This document shows, piece by piece, positions 1-10,433 of a stretch of 64,000 bases of DNA (its first letter is position 1; every line of letters starts with the position of its first letter). The stretch comes from Bubalus kerabau (taxonomy: Eukaryota; Chordata; Mammalia; Artiodactyla; Bovidae). The notes beneath the pieces are model-generated. The model saw only the letters and a list, made by a program, of their open reading frames with translations, searched no databases and had not been told where the DNA came from. Location of the stretch: contig NC_073646.1 in the NCBI RefSeq assembly GCF_029407905.1, positions 19,734,001-19,798,000 on the forward strand, in the 5' to 3' direction. A program made the position numbers and the translations under genes.

Positions 1-225
1 TGAAAAGCAGTATAGAAATGTGGTTCAGGGTAAGAACTGTGGCATGAGACAGTACTGAGTTCCAATTTCAGCCAATTTCTAGGCTCCAACTTTTGCCGCT
101 TATTAGCAGTTTCTCATCTGTCAGTAAGAGATAACTGCATACCCATCTTACATGGTTGTGGTTAACAATACTTATAAAACATTTAGCACAATGCTTGGCA
201 TATAGAAGACATTCAATTACCGCTT
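1..225 (+). repeat. MIR SINE relic
   Basis: Diverged match to the MIR pattern: a TTTCTCATCTGTCAGTAAGAG segment, then ACATGGTTGTGGTTAA and AGCACAATGCTTGGCATATAG followed by a run like ATTCAATTA. The 5' end may extend before the window. Confidence 0.65.
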
Positions 226-1965
226 TCACAAATTTAGAAAATTGAGATTATCCATAGACACTGCTTTGGGATATGACTCTCCTACCCCTATCCCCATCAT
301 CAACATCATTCTCTGTAACTCAGGTTTCTACACTCAGATTTCTACAAAAAGAATTAGGTAATTCTTTTGAGGAGACAGCAACCCCGGATGCATTTTCTAG
401 CTGGATCAGATTCAATAGTGTGTGTGTTACCTGATATTTGGAAGTTGGGAACAACACATTAATTTGAAAGGAAAAGACACATCTGTGGGTGTGTGCGTGC
501 GCACATGCAAAGCCTCTCCTGAAGGGGGGTTCATTTCCAATTCCAACCATGCTAGGAGAGGGCAGGTCTATGGACATGAAGCAGGAAGTACGACAAGTGG
601 AAGAGGCCTCAGCTTCTCTTGGCATTGGAGGGGTCTAAATGCCTAAGAGGAACATCTTGGTGGCTCATAATGGGAGAAGTAAGAGACTAAGGGGACGTTT
701 ATACCTACTGAGTAATAATTTGAGCCCTATGGAAACTGCTTTACCTTAAACCACCACCTAGATCTCTTTCTGTTGACTTCTCAGGCCTTCAGAAAAATTT
801 AGTGTGAACACTATAGTTTGTCCCAGCTGTAAATAGGTTTACGATGACACTAAACTACAATATTAAAGGGAGAGTGGTCCCCCTGAAGTCAGCGTGGCAG
901 TGCTAGAAGGGACCAAAGAGGGACTACAGGTGAAGGTAAACCTGAGGCGCAGGGTCATGGTTCAGGGTGCCACCACCACCCCCTCATCAGCAAAGTCTAC
1001 TTCAGGGGGTACCCTTAAGGCCCTGGGTTTTATGTTTATGAAGGAAGGTGCATTTCTTTACTTATATATCTCTTCTTTACAGCAAGAACACAAGTTTCTA
1101 CAGAAACAGGATATGTCTTATATCTCTTCAAGATTTTCCATTGGCTCTGCCACAGGGCTGGGGGTACCAGATTAAGAATGTATTCGACTTTAGTCCATCT
1201 ATTTAGATCACCACTCTCCAAACAAGACCTGTCTCTTTGGTTAGTTTGTCTCTTGGTCTCGGAGCTCTGATAGTCATCTCTATCTGGTTCGTCTTTCCTT
1301 CCAGGCACATAGGAAGGTTACCCTTCCCTTCTCCTACACTTCCCTCACTACACTTCTTGCAGTGAGGTGTGGCCAGGTGACAACTTCTTGCATATTTAAT
1401 TCCCAACATGAGCTCTTCAGTGCTACCCCTGTGGCAGTGACCACACAAGTATATGTTGAGATGGTGGCATCAAAAGTTGGTACAGCCTTTGCCAACTGTG
1501 CCTCTGATAGACAATTACAATGAACAGAGATCCTCGGCAATTCACACTGGACGTGTATAACAGGATTGGCAAGAAATAGACCTTTGGTGTCTTACATCCT
1601 TGAGATTTGGAGATTGCTTGTCATCTCAGCCTAACTAGGCTATCCTGATTGGTACAGTTGGAAAGTGACCATCCTCAGGCCAGCTGGCACAACTGGGGTG
1701 GGTTGGTTTATGAGCTGCCAGGCAGTCCAACATTAAGACCACATCCCAGGACACTTATGCACTCATTCTGTGATCTGAAGAAGAGCTCTGGGATGTGCTT
1801 CTGTGTGGCCTGGAATAATGGGAATATGGCTCACTTATTTGGAAAAGTTCTTTCACCAAACTAAAATCCACTGAACTTATGTTGTGCATGTCACCTGGGG
1901 TTTTGTTTTAGGGGACACTGTGCTGAAGTAAGGTCTGTGTCACCTTGTACTTTAAACTGAATTTA
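226..1965. other. Intronic, no recognised feature
   Basis: No dynein coding segment, RNA gene or clear repeat is seen here. A CA/TG-rich patch near 480-510 is a short low-complexity stretch. Small open frames lack domains and splice context. Confidence 0.5.
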
Positions 1966-1969
1966 ATCA

Positions 1970-2185
1970 CTCTAAAGCAGAATTTCTGAATCTTGGCATG
2001 ATTGACATGTTGTACACTGAGTAGTTCTGTGTTGTAGGGGGCTGTCCTGTGCATTGAGGATGTTTAGCAGCATCCTGGCCTCTACCCAGTAGAACACCCA
2101 TTTAGTTGTGACAACAAAAAATGTCTCTTCAATTTGTCAAATGTCCCTTAGGAGGTAAAATCACCCTTAGCTGAGAACCCCTGTG
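1970..2185 (-). mobile_element. hAT-type non-autonomous DNA transposon relic
   Basis: Contains GGATGTTTAGCAGCATCCTGG, TTGTGACAACAAAAAATGTCTC and GGTAAAATCACCC with TGAGAACCCCTG at the edge, the usual pattern of a short ancient mammalian hAT element. I am unsure of the exact subfamily name. A related copy lies at 16370-16565. Confidence 0.55.
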
Positions 2186-2624
2186 CTAAGATCTTGGTTT
2201 GGCCAGCTGTAAAACAGGGTCACTAACATGAAGCTTATAAGATTACTGTGAAAACTGAATGATGTAGATAACGCACCTGCCATTTGACTGGGGAAAGGAT
2301 CCAGAGTTGAGGGAGGAACTTGTATGTGACCTTGAAGATGCCCAGGTTTTTCTTTTGAGCTGCACTTTGACTTTTGGCCATAGTAACCCACTCATTTAGC
2401 TCATCTAAATTAGCCCATTTTATCTCCTCTCTCTAGGATTACATGGTATTTTTCTTGAGGGCAGTGACCCAGTTTTATATATTTACATTCTTCCATATTA
2501 TGTACTGGTATATATTGATGATACTGCTGATGAATTGCTTTAATACAAACCAGCAAGGGTCATTTTCACCTCAGGGTACTCACCTTCTTTTTTCACCACC
2601 CACTCCCACTTTCTTCTTCCAGTA

Positions 2625-2938
2625 GTAAAACTCCTACTTTTCCCTCAAAACCACCTTTAATGCCTTGAGGAAGTTATCCCTAATCATCCCACCCCATATC
2701 TGAAGTTTAATCATTGTGCTGCCTTTCTACTTTATAAATGTTTCTCTTATTGAACTTACCACTGTATTGTCATTTATTTTGTTATATTTCTCTCCCTTTG
2801 TAGACTGTGCACCACTTAAGGGGAGGGATTAATCTTGATTTTTTGGTATGTTGTTTTTTTTGTTTTACAATATCCAGCATGATGACCAGCATCAGTAAGA
2901 GCTCAATGCTTGTTGAAGGCATAAGTGAGTAAACGAAT
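2625..2938 (+). repeat. L2 LINE 3' end relic
   Basis: Shows the L2 3' pattern: a pyrimidine-rich start, GAGGAAGTTATCCCTAATC, TGTAGACTGTGCACCACTTAAGG, then CCAGCATGATGACCAGCAT and a tail like AGAGCTCAATGCTTGTTGAA. Diverged but collinear with the family. Confidence 0.65.
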
Positions 2939-3020
2939 GGAGCTGGAAGCAGAGGAGCAGGAAGGTGGAGCATAATTGTGGAGGTTTGAAGTGACTTAGC
3001 AGCAGCAGCAGCAGTGGTTG

Positions 3021-3240
3021 TCAAAACCTCCTCCCATAAATACCTGTCAGGTAGGTCAGAGCATCAAATGGCACCTCAAAACCTCCTCCCATAAATACCT
3101 GTCAGGTAGGTCAGAGCATCAAATGGCACCTCAAAACCTCCTCCCATAAATACCTTTCAGGTAGGTCAGAGCATCAAATGGCACCTCAAAACCTCCTCCC
3201 ATAAATACCTGTCAGGTAGGTCAGAGCATCAAATGGCACC
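3021..3240. repeat. 55-bp x 4 tandem repeat over an exon-intron border
   Basis: Four head-to-tail 55-bp units at 3021-3075, 3076-3130, 3131-3185 and 3186-3240. Units 1, 2 and 4 are identical; unit 3 has one change (ACCTTTCAG for ACCTGTCAG). On the minus strand each unit holds the last 32 exon bases, the donor GTATTT and 23 intron bases. Only unit 4 is joined to the rest of the exon. The near identity suggests recent expansion or a length-variable minisatellite. Confidence 0.97.
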
Positions 3241-3325
3241 TCCTTGTAATCGTTCAAAAACATCTGGATCTGTCGCATACTAATCCTCAGGTCAGATTCA
3301 TTGAATTCATAAGGAATATTCCAAC
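3209..3325 (-). CDS. DNAH3: DNAH3 exon o (C-terminal domain, last exon in window)
   Basis: 117 nt, phase 1 in and 1 out. Encodes GWNIPYEFNESDLRISMRQ, MFLNDYKEVPFDAL and TYLT plus the first base of the next codon. Acceptor TTGCAG|GT, donor ACAG|GTATTT. The last 32 exon bases and the donor belong to a 55-bp unit repeated four times, so three further copies of the donor lie in the intron. Reading past the donor meets TGA within nine codons. The family continues with a glycine-rich CNYGGR block, which I do not find in 1-3208, so the next exon is presumably outside. Confidence 0.93.
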
Positions 3326-3671
3326 CTGCAAGAGGCAGAGATGAATTAGATGCTTCAGGGATGAGAGTTCTTAATTCCCACTCAGAGATTGGGCTGGTGA
3401 CAGTAAACATCATCATGGATCAAGAGCCTCTTTTCAGTCCCATGAATATTAAGCACCTTGCCAACTATTAGCTTTGGTATTTACTGCCAGCATGGGAGAC
3501 ATTCTGCCTGAAAAAAAAAAATTCATTCTAAAGTCAATTACTTTATGGATCTCCCCATTTGTTAAGGAAGATGTTACCATCCTGGGATTTGTGAAATAGG
3601 ATTATTCACCCTGGCTGGAATACCATGGTAATGTATAGAACGCCAAAAATAACACTAAAGCATAGATTTAG

Positions 3672-3797
3672 TGGGAAAGGAAATGGCAACCCACTCCAGT
3701 ATTCTTGCCTGGAGAATCCCATGGACAGGGGAGCCTGGAAGGCTACAGTCCATGGGATTGCAAGAGTCAGAAATGACTTAGTGACTTGGTAGAGAGC
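3672..3797 (+). mobile_element. Bov-tA / Bov-A SINE, 3' part
   Basis: The right half of a ruminant SINE: GGAAATGGCAACCCACTCCAG, TTCTTGCCTGGAGAATCCCA, GGCTACAGTCCATGGGATTG and the closing AGTCAGAAATGACTTAG. The tRNA-related head is missing. Confidence 0.85.
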
Positions 3798-3892
3798 AGT
3801 ATCTGTGATTGGGCAATACTAAGTTAGCTTTGAGAATTCCCCTCCTTCCACTGTATTTCCAAAGTTTATAATGATAAATGCCTATCATTTCA

Positions 3893-4540
3893 GTTCAGTT
3901 CAGTTCAGTTCAGTTCAGTCTGACTCTTCGCGACCCCATGAATAGCAGCACACCAGGCCTTCCTGTCCATCACCAACTCCTGGAGTTCACTCAAACTCAT
4001 GTCCATCGAGTTGGTGATGCCATCCAGCCATCTCATCCTCTGTCGTTCACTTCTCCTCCTGCCCCCAATCCCTCCCAGAATCAGTCTTTTCCAATGAGTC
4101 AACTCTTCGCATGAGGTGGCCAAAGTATTGGAGTTTCAGCTTCAGCATCAGTCTTTCCAATGAACACCCAGGACTGATCTCCTTTAGGATGGACTGGTTG
4201 GATCTCTGCAGTCCAAGGGACTCGCAAGAGTCTTCTCCAATACCACAGTTCAAAAGCATCAATTCTTCGGCGCTCAGCTTTCTTCACAGTCCAACTCTCA
4301 CATCCATATACGACTACTGGAAAAACCATAGCCTTGACTAGACAGACCTTTGTTGGCAAAGTAATATCTCTGCTTTTCAATATACTATCTAGGTTGGTCA
4401 TAACTTTCCTTCCAAGGAGTAAGCGTCTTTTAATTTCATGGCTGCAATCACCATCTACAGTGAATTTTGGAGCCCCCAAAAATAAAGTCTGACATTGTTT
4501 CCACTGTTTCCCCATCTATTTCCCATGAAGTGACAGGTCG
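3893..4540 (-). mobile_element. BovB LINE, 3' part (sense arm of an inverted insertion)
   Basis: Minus-strand 3' end of an RTE-clade BovB element. It begins with the typical 3' terminal (CAGTT)n run at 3893-3918. Frames on the minus strand match the C-terminal part of the BovB reverse transcriptase polyprotein (WTVKKAERRRIDAFELW, SLEKTDSG), but with frameshifts near 4250 and 4100. At about 4540 the homology switches strand. Confidence 0.92.
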
Positions 4541-4787
4541 TTTCCAAGGCAAACCATTCAATATCACGGTAATCCAAGCCTATGCCCCAACCAGTAACGC
4601 TGAAGAAGCTGAAGTTAACGGTTCTATGAAGACCTACAAGACTTTTTAGAACTAACACCCAAAAAAGATGTCCTTTTCATTATAGGGGACTGGAATGCAA
4701 AAGTAGGAAGTCAAGAAATACCTGCAGTAACAGGCAAATTTGGCCATGGAGTACAGAATGAAGCAGGGCAAAGGCTAATAGAGTGGG
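4541..4787 (+). mobile_element. BovB LINE, endonuclease segment (inverted arm)
   Basis: Plus-oriented piece of the BovB endonuclease region: TTTCCAAGGCAAACCATTCA, GTAATCCAAGCCTATGCCCC, AAAAAAGATGTCCTTTTCAT and CAAAGGCTAATAGAG. It abuts the minus-oriented 3' arm with no spacer. The 5'-most base of this piece lies at the junction, as expected when two reverse-transcription starts join. A TAG stop interrupts the frame at about 4647. Confidence 0.88.
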
Positions 4788-4918
4788 GCTATACAAGTCA
4801 CATAAATGTATGAAGGAGGCCTGATGTAAGACAGTAGGGTGTGGTAGGACCTGCATTCAATGGAGATGTTTAATTTCCTCCCAAACAATTCACATTCAAA
4901 TTAAATACAACAAAGACC

Positions 4919-5215
4919 TGGACTTCCCTGGTGGTCTAGTGATTAAGAACCTGCCTGCCAACTCAGGGGACACAGGTTTGATCCCTGGTGCAGGAAGATT
5001 CCACATGCAGTGGGGCAGCTAAGCCTCTGTGCCACAACTACTGAGCCCATACCTTAGAGCTGGTGCTCTGCAATGAGAGAAGCCACTGCAATGAAGAGTA
5101 GCCCTCACTCGCTGGGACTGGAGAAAACCCTCAGGCAGCAATGAAGAGCCAGTGCAGCCAACAATTATTTATTATTAATAAAATAATTAATAAATTTAAA
5201 AAAACCCCAAAACTT
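4919..5215 (+). mobile_element. CHR-type tRNA-derived SINE
   Basis: Starts GACTTCCCTGGTGGTCTAGTG, has the B-box-like GGTTTGATCCCTGG, then GCCACAACTACTGAGCCC and GCAATGAAGAGCC, ending in a TTTATTATTAATAAA-like and A-rich tail. This layout matches the CHR SINEs of cetartiodactyls. It is a dead SINE, not a tRNA gene. Confidence 0.85.
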
Positions 5216-5984
5216 GTGTTCTGGCAAACAAAACACAACTGGGCAGTTGACTATAAGCCGAATTGTTGTATGGATTTTGGGAGGTTAGTCACGGATGGAA
5301 GAATGTGGTGTGTGAGATGCAAGTGTAGAGGGAGTGTCCACTTTGGCTGTCTCATCCTTGAAACCCTAAGTGGAAGAGTCAGGTGGTATGGCTCTAACTG
5401 GGACAGGTAGAAGGAAAGAGAATGCTCGGGGAGACTCACCAAGACAATTTGCCTCCTTTGGTAACCCCCCAAAATTGCTAAGAATACCTTGGGGTGGGTC
5501 ATTTCAAGAAAAGAATTGGAGGCAGCCCATGGGATTAATAATGAGAAAAATGATCCATTAGAAATGATATGAATATCCATCCATTCTCCATGAGAAAAAT
5601 AATCCATCCTTAAAATCATGGTGACTTGGGATCTGTATTTAGTTTGAAGATCTGTTCCAACAAGAATACTAAGTCACTTAAGTTAGGCCATGGATAGGTT
5701 ACATTAATAAAGAAATTTATGTTTATTTTTTTCAAGGAGAAGCACAGAAAAATTTCGCAGTTGTATTTCTTTCATTGTTATGCACATGTAAAGAGAGCAA
5801 CCTAAAGTGTTATAAATCACCTGGTGAAAATTCCCTGCAGAATGGCCATTGTACCCAAGCCAGGCAAATACACACCAAAGGGAAGAGCTTTCAATCTTCC
5901 CATTATCACATAACTTCAGTAATTAGGAGACCTCGGATTCTGGGGCATCACCTCTTTCCCTGACCCTGACCCTAATCTGGTTAT
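5216..5984. other. Intronic, no recognised feature
   Basis: Unique-looking sequence between exons n and o. Open frames on both strands around 5250-5620 overlap each other and show no domain or splice context. Nothing else is supported. Confidence 0.5.
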
Positions 5985-6145
5985 AAGGTTGCCAGACTTA
6001 TTAAAGAAAAATACACGGTCACTCAGTGAAATTAGTTTCAGATAAACAACAAATCATATTTAGTATAAATATGCCCCAAATATTACATGGAATGTACTTA
6101 TATCTTATCTTTTTTCTTACACCTTATTTTACTGGCAACCCTGAG
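5985..6145. mobile_element. Palindromic DNA-transposon relic
   Basis: Has ends resembling GGTTGCCAGACTTATTAAAG and ACTGGCAACCC in inverted orientation, with an imperfectly palindromic middle (TTAGTATAAATATGCCCC / GGAATGTACTTATATC). This is the layout of a short ancient mammalian palindromic element. The family name is not certain. Confidence 0.5.
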
Positions 6146-6217
6146 CACAAACTTGAATGCATTTCTGCATCTGTGTGATCTTTCCCCCAGCAATCCAGGT
6201 ATGCTGTCATCTCTCAC

Positions 6218-6462
6218 CTAGGGGTCCAAAGTTTCTCCTCTCTTGAACGATGGCATGGAAGAAGCAAAGGCCAAACAATAGCTTTTGCCACATCACTGCT
6301 TTGGTACAGCTTTGGAAGAACACAGGGTCTGAGATGGGGTCATTGAGGTAAGAGCGCAAAAGATTGGCCCGGAGCCCTTTAGGGGGCTCATTGGTCATTT
6401 TAATCCCATTCTGGAGGATGCTGACTGGAAACTTCTCTGATGGATAGCTGGTTAACCAGAGT
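6218..6462 (-). CDS. DNAH3: DNAH3 exon n (C-terminal domain)
   Basis: 245 nt, phase 2 in and 1 out. Encodes LWLTSYPSEKFPVSILQNG, KMTNEPPKGLRANLLRSYL, LFGLCFFHAIVQERRNFGPL. All are conserved dynein C-terminal motifs. Acceptor TTCTAG|A, donor CTAG|GTGAGA. Confidence 0.95.
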
Positions 6463-6549
6463 CTAGAAAAGCAACAGATCCAATTATTTAGAGCAATGTA
6501 ATACATATATTAAAAAACAGTAACAAAAAAATAACCACCATTTTTTTAA

Positions 6550-6720
6550 TACTCTGATAGATGTTGAACCCAATGCTGAGAATTTATGTCCCTTCATTTA
6601 CTTTAATCCTCGCAGCCACCCTCTGATTTACCATCCCCTTTACCAGTGAGGAAACAGAGGTATGGCAAGGTCAAGTGGGGCTTTCAAGGACACACCTTGT
6701 TTCTTGCTTCCAGATTACTC
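6550..6720 (-). repeat. MIR SINE relic
   Basis: Reverse-oriented MIR pattern: TTTACTTTAATCCTCGCAGCC, ACCAGTGAGGAAACAGAGG and GGTCAAGTGGGGC. Diverged. Confidence 0.6.
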
Positions 6721-6939
6721 ACAGTCTTGCTGCTGGGGATGTCAGGGGCAGGGTCCAGGGGGTGCAGAGGAGGGGAAGGGAAATGGGAGCTGAGGAGGGG
6801 AGAAAAGACAAGCAAACAGTGCCAAGAAGTTTTAAAATCAAGACTGCAGGGGGGGAGGGAAGTAATAGGCCATGGGGATACATGGGGTGGGGAGAGCAGA
6901 TGTCTGCAAACTACTGCCAGGGAGTCAAATCTAGCCTTA

Positions 6940-7118
6940 ACCTATTTTTATAAATAAAGTTTTATTGGAACATGGCCACACCCCTTTATTTACAAATTGT
7001 TTAGGGATGCTTTCATGCTTGAACAGCAGAGTTGAATAGTTGCATTTGACAATATGGCCTGCAAAGCCTAAAATATTCACTATCTGGCCCCTTACAGGAA
7101 AAGTTTGCTGACTTCTGT
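6940..7118 (-). mobile_element. hAT-type non-autonomous DNA transposon relic
   Basis: Contains ATAAATAAAGTTTTATTGGA, ACATGGCCACACCC, GCCTGCAAAGCCTAAAATAT and TCTGGCCCCTTACAGGAAAA, the common short mammalian hAT relic type. Related copies are at 9180-9485 and 47770-47962. Confidence 0.7.
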
Positions 7119-7245
7119 CATAGAGGCCAGTGGCATTTGAAATGGGTCTTGAGAATATGGAAGATTTTTTTCCTTAAATAATAAAATTTTATCTATGTCC
7201 ATAAAAAAATGAGAACATAGGCAAAAGTATTTAGTAAGAAATATA

Positions 7246-7801
7246 TAGCCATGAAATTAAAAGACGCTTACTCCTTGGAAGGAAAGTTATGACCAACCTA
7301 GATAGCATGTTCAAAAGCAGAGACATTACTTTGCCAACAAAGGTTCGTCTAGTCAAGGCTATGGTTTTTCCTGTGGTCATGTATGGATTTGAGAGTTGGA
7401 CAGTGAAGAAGGCTGAGCGCCGAAGAATTGATGATTTTGAACTGTGATGTTGGAGAAGACTCCTGAGAGTCCCTTGGACTGCAAGGAGATCTAACCAGTC
7501 CATTGTGAAGGAGATCAGCCCTGGGATTTCTTTGGAAGGAATGATGCTAAAGCTGAAACTCCAGTACTTTGGCCACCTCATGCGAAGAGTTGACTCATTG
7601 GAAAAGACTCTGATGCTGGGAGGGATTGGAGGCAGGAGGAGAAGGGGACGACAGAGGATGAGATGGCTGGATGGCATCACCGACTCTATGGACATGAGTC
7701 TCAGTGAACTCCGGGAGTTGGTGATGGACAGGGAGGCCTGGTGTGCTGTGATTCATGGGGTCGCAGAGAGTCGGACACGACTGAGTGACTGATCTGATCT
7801 G
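7246..7801 (+). mobile_element. BovB LINE, 3' truncated copy
   Basis: Begins in the middle of the reverse transcriptase C-terminal region (AGCCATGAAATTAAAAGACG) and runs to the 3' end (GACTGAGTGACTGATCTGATC). The frame at 7505-7792 keeps the motif series YFGHLMRRVDSLEKTLM, RQRMRWLDGITDSMDMSL and a tail like WCAVIHGVAESRTRLSD with no stop, so this piece is only mildly diverged. It is followed by (AT)n. Confidence 0.93.
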
Positions 7802-7823
7802 ATATATATATATATATATATAT
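7802..7823. repeat. (AT)n microsatellite
   Basis: Alternating AT run immediately after the BovB 3' terminus, probably grown from the element's tail. Confidence 0.9.
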
Positions 7824-8236
7824 AATTTTACCATCTACAGCTTAACATGTTGGCATATTGTCTTTCATTTGCTTTTTTTACTCAGGCTTAAGCTACATAC
7901 AAACTGTGGTATCCTGTTTTGTTTCATTTTTTTTGCTAGACATTAGAAAGGTTTCCAACAGGCAGATTTGGGGGTGAAAAGTCATTAAAGACACAGGCTG
8001 AGCAACCACATGGAGGAAGAAAAGTTGGGGATGTGGTAAGAGCTGGTGGGCAGCCTGCTATGGTCCAGGCACAGGGCTCAAAGAGGAAGGACAGGCCATA
8101 AACTGGTGGCCTATGACCTGACCTCAGTTTGCAGCTGGCTGAAGTTTAACTCTCACCATGCAAACCAACACATTCTGCAACATATTTTTGAAGTAGTTGC
8201 CAACTTTTACAAATCTAGGGCTTTCTTTTAAAATTC
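7824..8236. other. Intronic, no recognised feature
   Basis: Unique-looking intron sequence. No exon, RNA gene or clear repeat is seen. Confidence 0.5.
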
Positions 8237-8237
8237 T

Positions 8238-8453
8238 GGCTTCCCTGGTGGCTCAGACGGTAAAGCGTCTGCCTACAATGTGGGAGACCCGGGTTTGATC
8301 CCTGGGTTGGGAAGATCCTCTGGAGAAGGCAATGGCAACCCACTCCAGTACTCTTGCCTGGAAAGTCCCATGGACAGAGGAGCCTGGTAGGCTACAGTCT
8401 ATGGGGTCGCAAAGAGTCGGACATGACTGAGCGACTTCACTTTCTTTCATTTT
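8238..8453 (+). mobile_element. Bov-tA SINE with target duplication
   Basis: Full layout: tRNA-related head GGCTTCCCTGGTGGCTCAGA, B-box-like GGTTTGATCCCTGG, then the Bov-A body and GAGCGACTTCACTTTC tail. An imperfect duplication flanks it: CTTTCTTTTAAAATTCT at 8221-8237 and CTTTCTTTATAATTCT at 8454-8469. Confidence 0.92.
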
Positions 8454-8767
8454 CTTTCTTTATAATTCTAGTTTCCCATCTTTCCTTTAAAATAATCAGA
8501 AAATCTGGACACAAGAGGCCTTCATACCTGCTTGGCAACAGTTAGCTGCCACTGGGCACTAGTAGCTCATCTCTATGGGGCATGTGCTTCTAGTTTACCA
8601 CAGTCCCCACCACTCCCTACTGATACTCAACTGAGGCTGAATGCCCATGATGATAGCTACGGCAGTGTGGAAAGTGGAATATTTCTTGTGCCCAAATCCT
8701 CTTCAGTGATTTATGTTACATTGCTGGCTTGTGTAAGCACTTAAGCTTGTGACTTTGGGGATAAGTT

Positions 8768-8902
8768 AGTGAAAGTGAAAGTGAAGTCGTTCAGTTGTGT
8801 CCGACTCTTTGCGATTCCATGGACTGTAGCCTACTAGGCTCCTCCATTCATGGAATTTTCCAGACAAGAGTACTGGAGTGGGTTGCCATTTCCTTCTCCA
8901 AC
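8768..8902 (-). mobile_element. Bov-A2 type SINE unit
   Basis: Reverse-oriented unit: GAAGTCGTTCAGTTGTGTCC, GGACTGTAGCCTACTAGGCT, TACTGGAGTGGGTTGCCATT and a CTTCTCCAAC end. It lacks the tRNA-like head. Confidence 0.88.
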
Positions 8903-9179
8903 TTTGGGGTCAAGAAGTCTTAGATGTCAACATGAATAATTTTTCTTCATTGAGTATGTAACTGATAATAAATGAAACAACTCAGCATCCCATACAAAAT
9001 AGAATTCTTGAAATTAATGGATTCCCTCTTAAACTTCTACATTAATCTTGTATGAGCCTTACATGAATACAATCAACTATGGCCTAATCTGGCTTTGTAA
9101 ATAAACACCAAACACTTTTCTATTTTCAGGCAGACATAACTAAAATAAAAATAACTAGCAAACTTTGTTGCCTAGTACA

Positions 9180-9485
9180 GGATTTGGCAAACTTTTCCTA
9201 TGAAGGATCAAATAGTAAGTGGTTTAGACTTGCCATGTGGTCTCTGTCACAACTACCTGAAGCACAGAAGCAGTTGTAGACAATATGTGAGTGAATGTGA
9301 TTATATTTCAATAAAACTTTATAACTCCATTTATAGACACTGAAATTTAATTTTATATAATGTCATGAAATATTATTCTTCTTTCAATTTTTTAAACCAT
9401 AAAAAAAATGTAAAGCTATTCTTAGATTGTAAGCTATATAAACACAGGCTGCAGACTGGATTCGGCCATAGTTTGCTCACCCTGG
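9180..9485 (+). mobile_element. hAT-type non-autonomous DNA transposon relic
   Basis: Starts GATTTGGCAAACTTTTCC, contains TGGTCTCTGTCACAACTACC and TTCAATAAAACTTTATAAC, ends GCCATAGTTTGCTCACCCTGG. The two ends are nearly inverted copies of each other. The middle from about 9325 to 9440 contains extra A/T-rich sequence. Confidence 0.7.
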
Positions 9486-9849
9486 TCCAGAATAAGATCA
9501 CTGAAAATCTAAGTTAAAAGACTTGAAAGCCTATCTGGTTCATTTCATCATTCGCTAAATGCAAAAATTTAGGCCTAGTCTTGCTGGACTTTAAAGTTCA
9601 TAGAAAATGAACGGCTGCTTCCAATACTGATTAAAATTCCATGGATCTCCAGAAATAGAAGATAGAGCAAATAGCGAGATTACAGGTGGGATTTTTCTTT
9701 TTTTTTTTTTTTTTTGACCAATAAGTTTTAAAACTAACTTGCTGGTATTAAATCTATCTTTTCAGACACATATCATATCACCTCCCTACAACAGTTTCTC
9801 ACAGTATGTACCCCAGAATCACAAGATAACTTCTTGATGTTTCTTTTGC

Positions 9850-10065
9850 TTTTACAAATGTCCCTTTTGTCTGGAATGCCCTTCCTGGGAAATTCCTAAT
9901 ACTCAAGGCCTTTCTCAATTTTTCCTTCCTTGTCCATACTTGTTCAAACAAGTACAGCAAGTACTGCATGGTATCAACATTATTCATATATGGTCTGCCT
10001 TCTACTAGTCTGAGAGCTTCTTAAGGGTTGAACTGTGTCTTGTTTGGATTCCCAGTCATTACCAT
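9850..10065 (+). repeat. L2 LINE 3' end relic
   Basis: Pattern TGTCTGGAATGCCCTTCCTGG, TCCTTCCTTGTCCATAC and CTGAGAGCTTCTTAAGGGTTG followed by GTGTCTTGTTTGGATTCCCAG, collinear with the L2 3' end. It lies just downstream of exon m's donor. Confidence 0.55.
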
Positions 10066-10120
10066 GACATCTGGATCTCAAGATTGGGGCCCAGAGACAT
10101 AGTGGAGGACAACATCTCAC

Positions 10121-10346
10121 CTGAATCCCATGTTGGTGCTCTCAGGAACAATCACCTCCTCACAGATCTTCTCCAGAGCAGGCATCCAGCTTGTGGCCAG
10201 ATGACAATTCTGTAAGACCACCCAGGTCCCATCTTTGATGGCACTGTTGATCATTTTGGCAGCAATAGGGCCTTGGCCTTGGCCAAGGGAGATGGTCTGT
10301 GTTTTGGTACCTCCCATGCCAAGATCATCAGCAAATTTCAGCAGGC
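10121..10346 (-). CDS. DNAH3: DNAH3 exon m (C-terminal domain)
   Basis: 226 nt, phase 1 in and 2 out. It begins GLLKFADDLGMGGT and encodes SLGQGQGPIAAKMI, DGTWVVLQNCHLATSWMPAL and EEVIVPESTNMGF. The GQGQxP and QNCHLAxSWMP blocks are dynein heavy-chain signatures. Acceptor CTCAG|GC, donor TTCAG|GTGAGA. Confidence 0.95.
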
Positions 10347-10433
10347 CTGAGATCAGGAAGAAAAAGGACTTTTGAAAGAGAACAGGCTACTTAAGACCAT
10401 ATTAACAATAACAACACAGAAATGGGGGTTTAC

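Noticed and set aside
3186..3208. In-frame stop shortly after the last dynein exon, suggesting a truncated gene
   Set aside because: The frame is intact to a good GT donor at 3208, and the stop lies in intron sequence.
3021..3240. Regular 55-bp repeats that could suggest a CRISPR-like array
   Set aside because: Units are contiguous without spacers and lie on a mammalian exon border; this is a minisatellite.
4919..5000. tRNA-like A and B boxes
   Set aside because: They belong to the tRNA-derived heads of CHR and Bov-tA SINEs; no cloverleaf with a proper acceptor stem is present.
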